Shown here: positions 62,090-64,000 of the stretch, piece by piece
How the letters are laid out: each line of letters starts with the position of its first letter
How positions within the stretch are numbered: position 1 is the first letter of the stretch
Source of the DNA: Lachnotalea glycerini
GTDB lineage: Bacteria; Bacillota; Clostridia; Lachnospirales; Lachnospiraceae
DNA length: 64,000 nt
Direction of reading: 5' to 3'
Assembly (NCBI RefSeq): GCF_003201285.1
Contig: NZ_QICS01000002.1
Coordinates: 613,316 to 677,315 of the forward strand
The notes under the pieces: generated by a model
What the model was told of the DNA's origin: nothing
What the model saw: only the letters and a program-made list of their open reading frames with translations
Database searches by the model: none
Program-made: the position numbers and the translations under genes

Positions 62090-62354
62090 TATGATATGAT
62101 GTTGGGGTTAAAAGGTATTTCCCCCCCTGATACCTATGGAGTGTTACGCACTTTGTGGAATCATTATATTAACCTGAGCTTGTATATCATAGAACGTTAA
62201 GTGCAATCTAATGATTAGTGGATTTAAAATCAATTCAATGACAGATAATATTTATAAAATAGATTAATTTTGGAAAGTATATATAGAAATCTATATTTGC
62301 AAGTTATTAATGGAAAGAAAAATAGAAAGAATGCAATGCAAGGAGATTAAGTTT

Positions 62355-63575
62355 ATGAAGGTAGAAGAGCGCTTTTTAGAATATATTAAAATAAATACTG
62401 TTTCAGATGAAACGAGCAGCACACACCCAAGTACAAGCCGACAGCTTATTCTGGCTAAGAAATTAGTAGAAGAGTTAAAGGTATTGGGTATTTTGAATGC
62501 TCATATTGATGAAAATGGCAATGTAATGGCAAGCATTGAGGCAAGTAAGGATTGCAAAAATGCAAAAGTATTAGGATTTATTGCGCATATGGACACGGTG
62601 GGGCAAGAAGATGATAGTGTCAATCCACAGATCATACGTAATTATGATGGCAATGATGTCACTTTAGGCACCAGCGGGAAAGTATTATCAGTTTCTATGT
62701 ATCCGGAATTGAAAGAATATACAGGAAGAAATTTGATTACAACAGATGGAACTACTATATTAGGGGCTGATGATAAAGCAGGTGTTGCAGAAATAATGAC
62801 ATTGTGTGAGCTATTAAAAAATTCTGATGAGCCACATGGGAAAATTTGTATTGGTTTTACTCCCGACGAAGAAATAGGTCAAGGCGGTAAATGGTTTGAT
62901 GTAGAAGCTTTTGGTGCAGATTATGCATATACTCTTGACGGTGATTTGGAAGGTGGACTAGAGTATGAAAACTTCAATGCAGCATCTGCAGTTTTTGAAA
63001 TAAATGGTGTAGAGGTACATCCGGGTGCAGCGAAAGGAGTCATGATAAATGCAGCCTCTATTGCCTGTAAGATACAGTCAATGCTTCCAAATGCTGAAGT
63101 TCCGGAGCTAACAGAAGAGTATGAGGGCTTCTATCATTTGACTGAGCTACAAGGCAATACACAAAAGGCTAAAATGACTTATATTGTCAGACATCATGAT
63201 GCAGCATGTTTTAAAGCACAAAAAATGACATTGGAGCATATCGAGAAAGTATTAAATGAAGAATACGGTAAAAATACAGTTACATTAGTATATAAAGAAA
63301 GTTATAAGAACATGGCCGAAATAATTAATCAAAATTATCATCTTATTGAAAATGCGAAAAAGGCAATGCAAGAAGCCAAAGTCATACCAATTATAAAACC
63401 AATCAGAGGCGGGACAGATGGTGCAACCTTAAGCTATAGAGGTTTACCTTGCCCAAATCTGGGAACCGGCGGAAATGCATTTCACGGAGTCTATGAGCAT
63501 ATCACAGTAGAAGGGATGGAAGCAGTGATAGAAATTATGTTTAATTTAGTAAAAATATACTCTAAAGTTTACTAA
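62355..63575 (+). CDS. pepT: Peptidase T (tripeptide aminopeptidase)
   Basis: 406-residue M20B zinc aminopeptidase that removes N-terminal residues from tripeptides. Motifs: FIAHMDTVGQED, LGADDKAGVAEIM, FTPDEEIGQGG, YTLDGDLEGGLEYENFNAA and IRGGTDGATLSYRGLPCPNLGTGGNAFHG. The ATG at 62355 has AAGGAG 10 bases upstream; the longer frame adds 15 unrelated residues. It is monocistronic between two non-coding regions. Confidence 0.95.
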   Translation: MKVEERFLEYIKINTVSDETSSTHPSTSRQLILAKKLVEELKVLGILNAHIDENGNVMASIEASKDCKNAKVLGFIAHMDTVGQEDDSVNPQIIRNYDGNDVTLGTSGKVLSVSMYPELKEYTGRNLITTDGTTILGADDKAGVAEIMTLCELLKNSDEPHGKICIGFTPDEEIGQGGKWFDVEAFGADYAYTLDGDLEGGLEYENFNAASAVFEINGVEVHPGAAKGVMINAASIACKIQSMLPNAEVPELTEEYEGFYHLTELQGNTQKAKMTYIVRHHDAACFKAQKMTLEHIEKVLNEEYGKNTVTLVYKESYKNMAEIINQNYHLIENAKKAMQEAKVIPIIKPIRGGTDGATLSYRGLPCPNLGTGGNAFHGVYEHITVEGMEAVIEIMFNLVKIYSKVY

Positions 63576-63586
63576 CAATAAACCAG

Positions 63587-63623
63587 GGTATTTTTCGGTT
63601 ATAAGTAAAATCAAAAAATACCC
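63587..63623 (+). terminator. Hairpin after pepT
   Basis: GGGTATTTTT pairs with AAAAATACCC, 10 bp with internal A/T tracts. The T run lies in the 5' arm rather than after the stem, so termination could also act leftward. Confidence 0.6.
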
Positions 63624-63713
63624 ATTGCGTTTATTGGTTCTAGAATATTTCTTATTTAGAATTAACACACAATTAAACAAAAAATTACATAATAACTTTC
63701 TTTTCTAAATAGG

Positions 63714-63742
63714 TTGACATATCGATTGGATTTTGTTAAGAT
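63714..63742 (+). promoter_or_regulatory. rrn promoter P1
   Basis: TTGACA, 17-base spacer, TAAGAT. Identical boxes and spacing to the second promoter 126 bases downstream, as in tandem rRNA promoters. Confidence 0.8.
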
Positions 63743-63839
63743 ACCTTTTGTCGGCAAAAGCCAAATTGTTAATAAATAAATTGAATTTTTAAAAAAGAAT
63801 AAGAAATTTAAATAATTTAAAAAAAAGCAAAAAAAGTTG

Positions 63840-63868
63840 TTGACAAAAGAAAACATAAATGGTAAGAT
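63840..63868 (+). promoter_or_regulatory. rrn promoter P2
   Basis: TTGACA at 63840-63845, 17-base spacer and TAAGAT at 63863-63868, preceded by a long A-rich UP-like tract. Confidence 0.8.
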
Positions 63869-63875
63869 AATCAAG

Positions 63876-64000
63876 TCGCTTGAGAGAGCGGTAAGATAAA
63901 AGAAAAAGAACCTTGATAATTAAACAGTAATTACAACCTTGAAAATTCAACGGTTTTCGAAGAAAACCAAAAGAGATTTCAGAACAAAAAGTATCAGAAA
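63876..64000 (+). other. rRNA operon leader (16S beyond window)
   Basis: The leader has CGCTTGAGAGAGCG and then CCTTGATAATTAAACAG and ACCTTGAAAATTCAAC, phrases common just upstream of clostridial 16S genes. No mature 16S sequence is reached by base 64000. The assignment rests on the tandem promoters and leader style. Confidence 0.7.

Noticed and set aside
1..64000. CRISPR arrays, tRNA genes, insertion sequences or prophage
   Set aside because: I saw no regularly spaced repeats, no tRNA-like cloverleaf sequence in the gaps, and no transposase, integrase or phage structural genes.

Overview
The window is low-GC DNA from an anaerobic Firmicute, most likely a Lachnospiraceae-type Clostridium. 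This rests on AT-rich codon use, strong AGGAGG-type ribosome binding sites, Rex, [FeFe]-hydrogenase-like and flavodiiron proteins, YesM/YesN two-component regulators, an agr system with a QPK-type autoinducer, and a tandem-promoter rRNA leader at the right edge. I saw no phage, insertion sequence, CRISPR array or tRNA.

Layout. (1) 1-9.75 kb: a sugar-uptake locus with a YesM-like sensor kinase (cut by the window edge), a YesN-like regulator, two paralogous solute-binding proteins, two ABC permeases and a GH36-type alpha-galactosidase-like enzyme. (2) 9.8-13.3 kb: an agr-type quorum-sensing locus in the order A-C then B-D, followed by an unrecognised ORF without a clear start. (3) 13.4-29.4 kb: an anaerobic allantoate/ureide catabolic island. 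It encodes ureidoglycine-glyoxylate aminotransferase, a dicarboxylate-type symporter, allantoate amidohydrolase, an esterase, ureidoglycine aminohydrolase, ureidoglycolate dehydrogenase, a fused AllF-AllG oxamate carbamoyltransferase, a separate AllH subunit, carbamate kinase, a lactate-permease-family transporter and a two-headed XRE-GntR regulator. Together these should convert allantoate to oxalurate, then oxamate plus carbamoyl phosphate, and finally ATP, CO2 and ammonia. A shared TGGTTGACCA-like operator precedes the main transcription units.

(4) 29.5-36.1 kb: a redox-sensing operon. It has a strong promoter with twin ATATCGATA palindromes, a structured leader, Rex, a thioredoxin-like [2Fe-2S] protein, a sensory [FeFe]-hydrogenase-like PAS protein, a SpoIIE-type phosphatase, ferredoxins and a soluble chemoreceptor with a zinc-binding CZB domain. 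(5) 36.2-40.7 kb: two methyltransferases and two amino-acid permeases. (6) 40.8-46.6 kb: amino-sugar catabolism (nagA, AraC regulator, nagB, ROK kinase) with an unassigned toroid/beta-sandwich protein that may be a polysaccharide lyase. (7) 46.6-52.5 kb: a FadR-type regulator and a likely operon of a membrane protein, HypB, a large Fe-S/FAD oxidoreductase and HypA.

(8) 52.7-59.6 kb: a markedly AT-rich RiPP cluster. It holds a lipoprotein, ABC exporter, S26-type peptidase, PqqD-like recognition protein, radical SAM/SPASM maturase, a 38-residue precursor rich in W, H and S that is too short for a standard ORF scan, a second radical SAM protein and two GNAT acetyltransferases. Two copies of a palindrome-ended repeat lie at 52.7 and 61.1 kb, on either side of this cluster and the neighbouring flavodiiron gene. 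(9) 59.9-64 kb: a flavodiiron protein, a structured non-coding stretch, a YgjP-type metalloprotease, peptidase T and two tandem rRNA promoters with the start of an rrn leader. The 16S gene should begin just beyond the window.

The strongest candidates for something new are the RiPP precursor and its maturation set, the allantoate-to-oxamate island with its fused enzyme and dual-HTH regulator, and the redox-sensing operon with its leader RNA. All functional assignments come from reading motifs and remembered family features; no searches were run.
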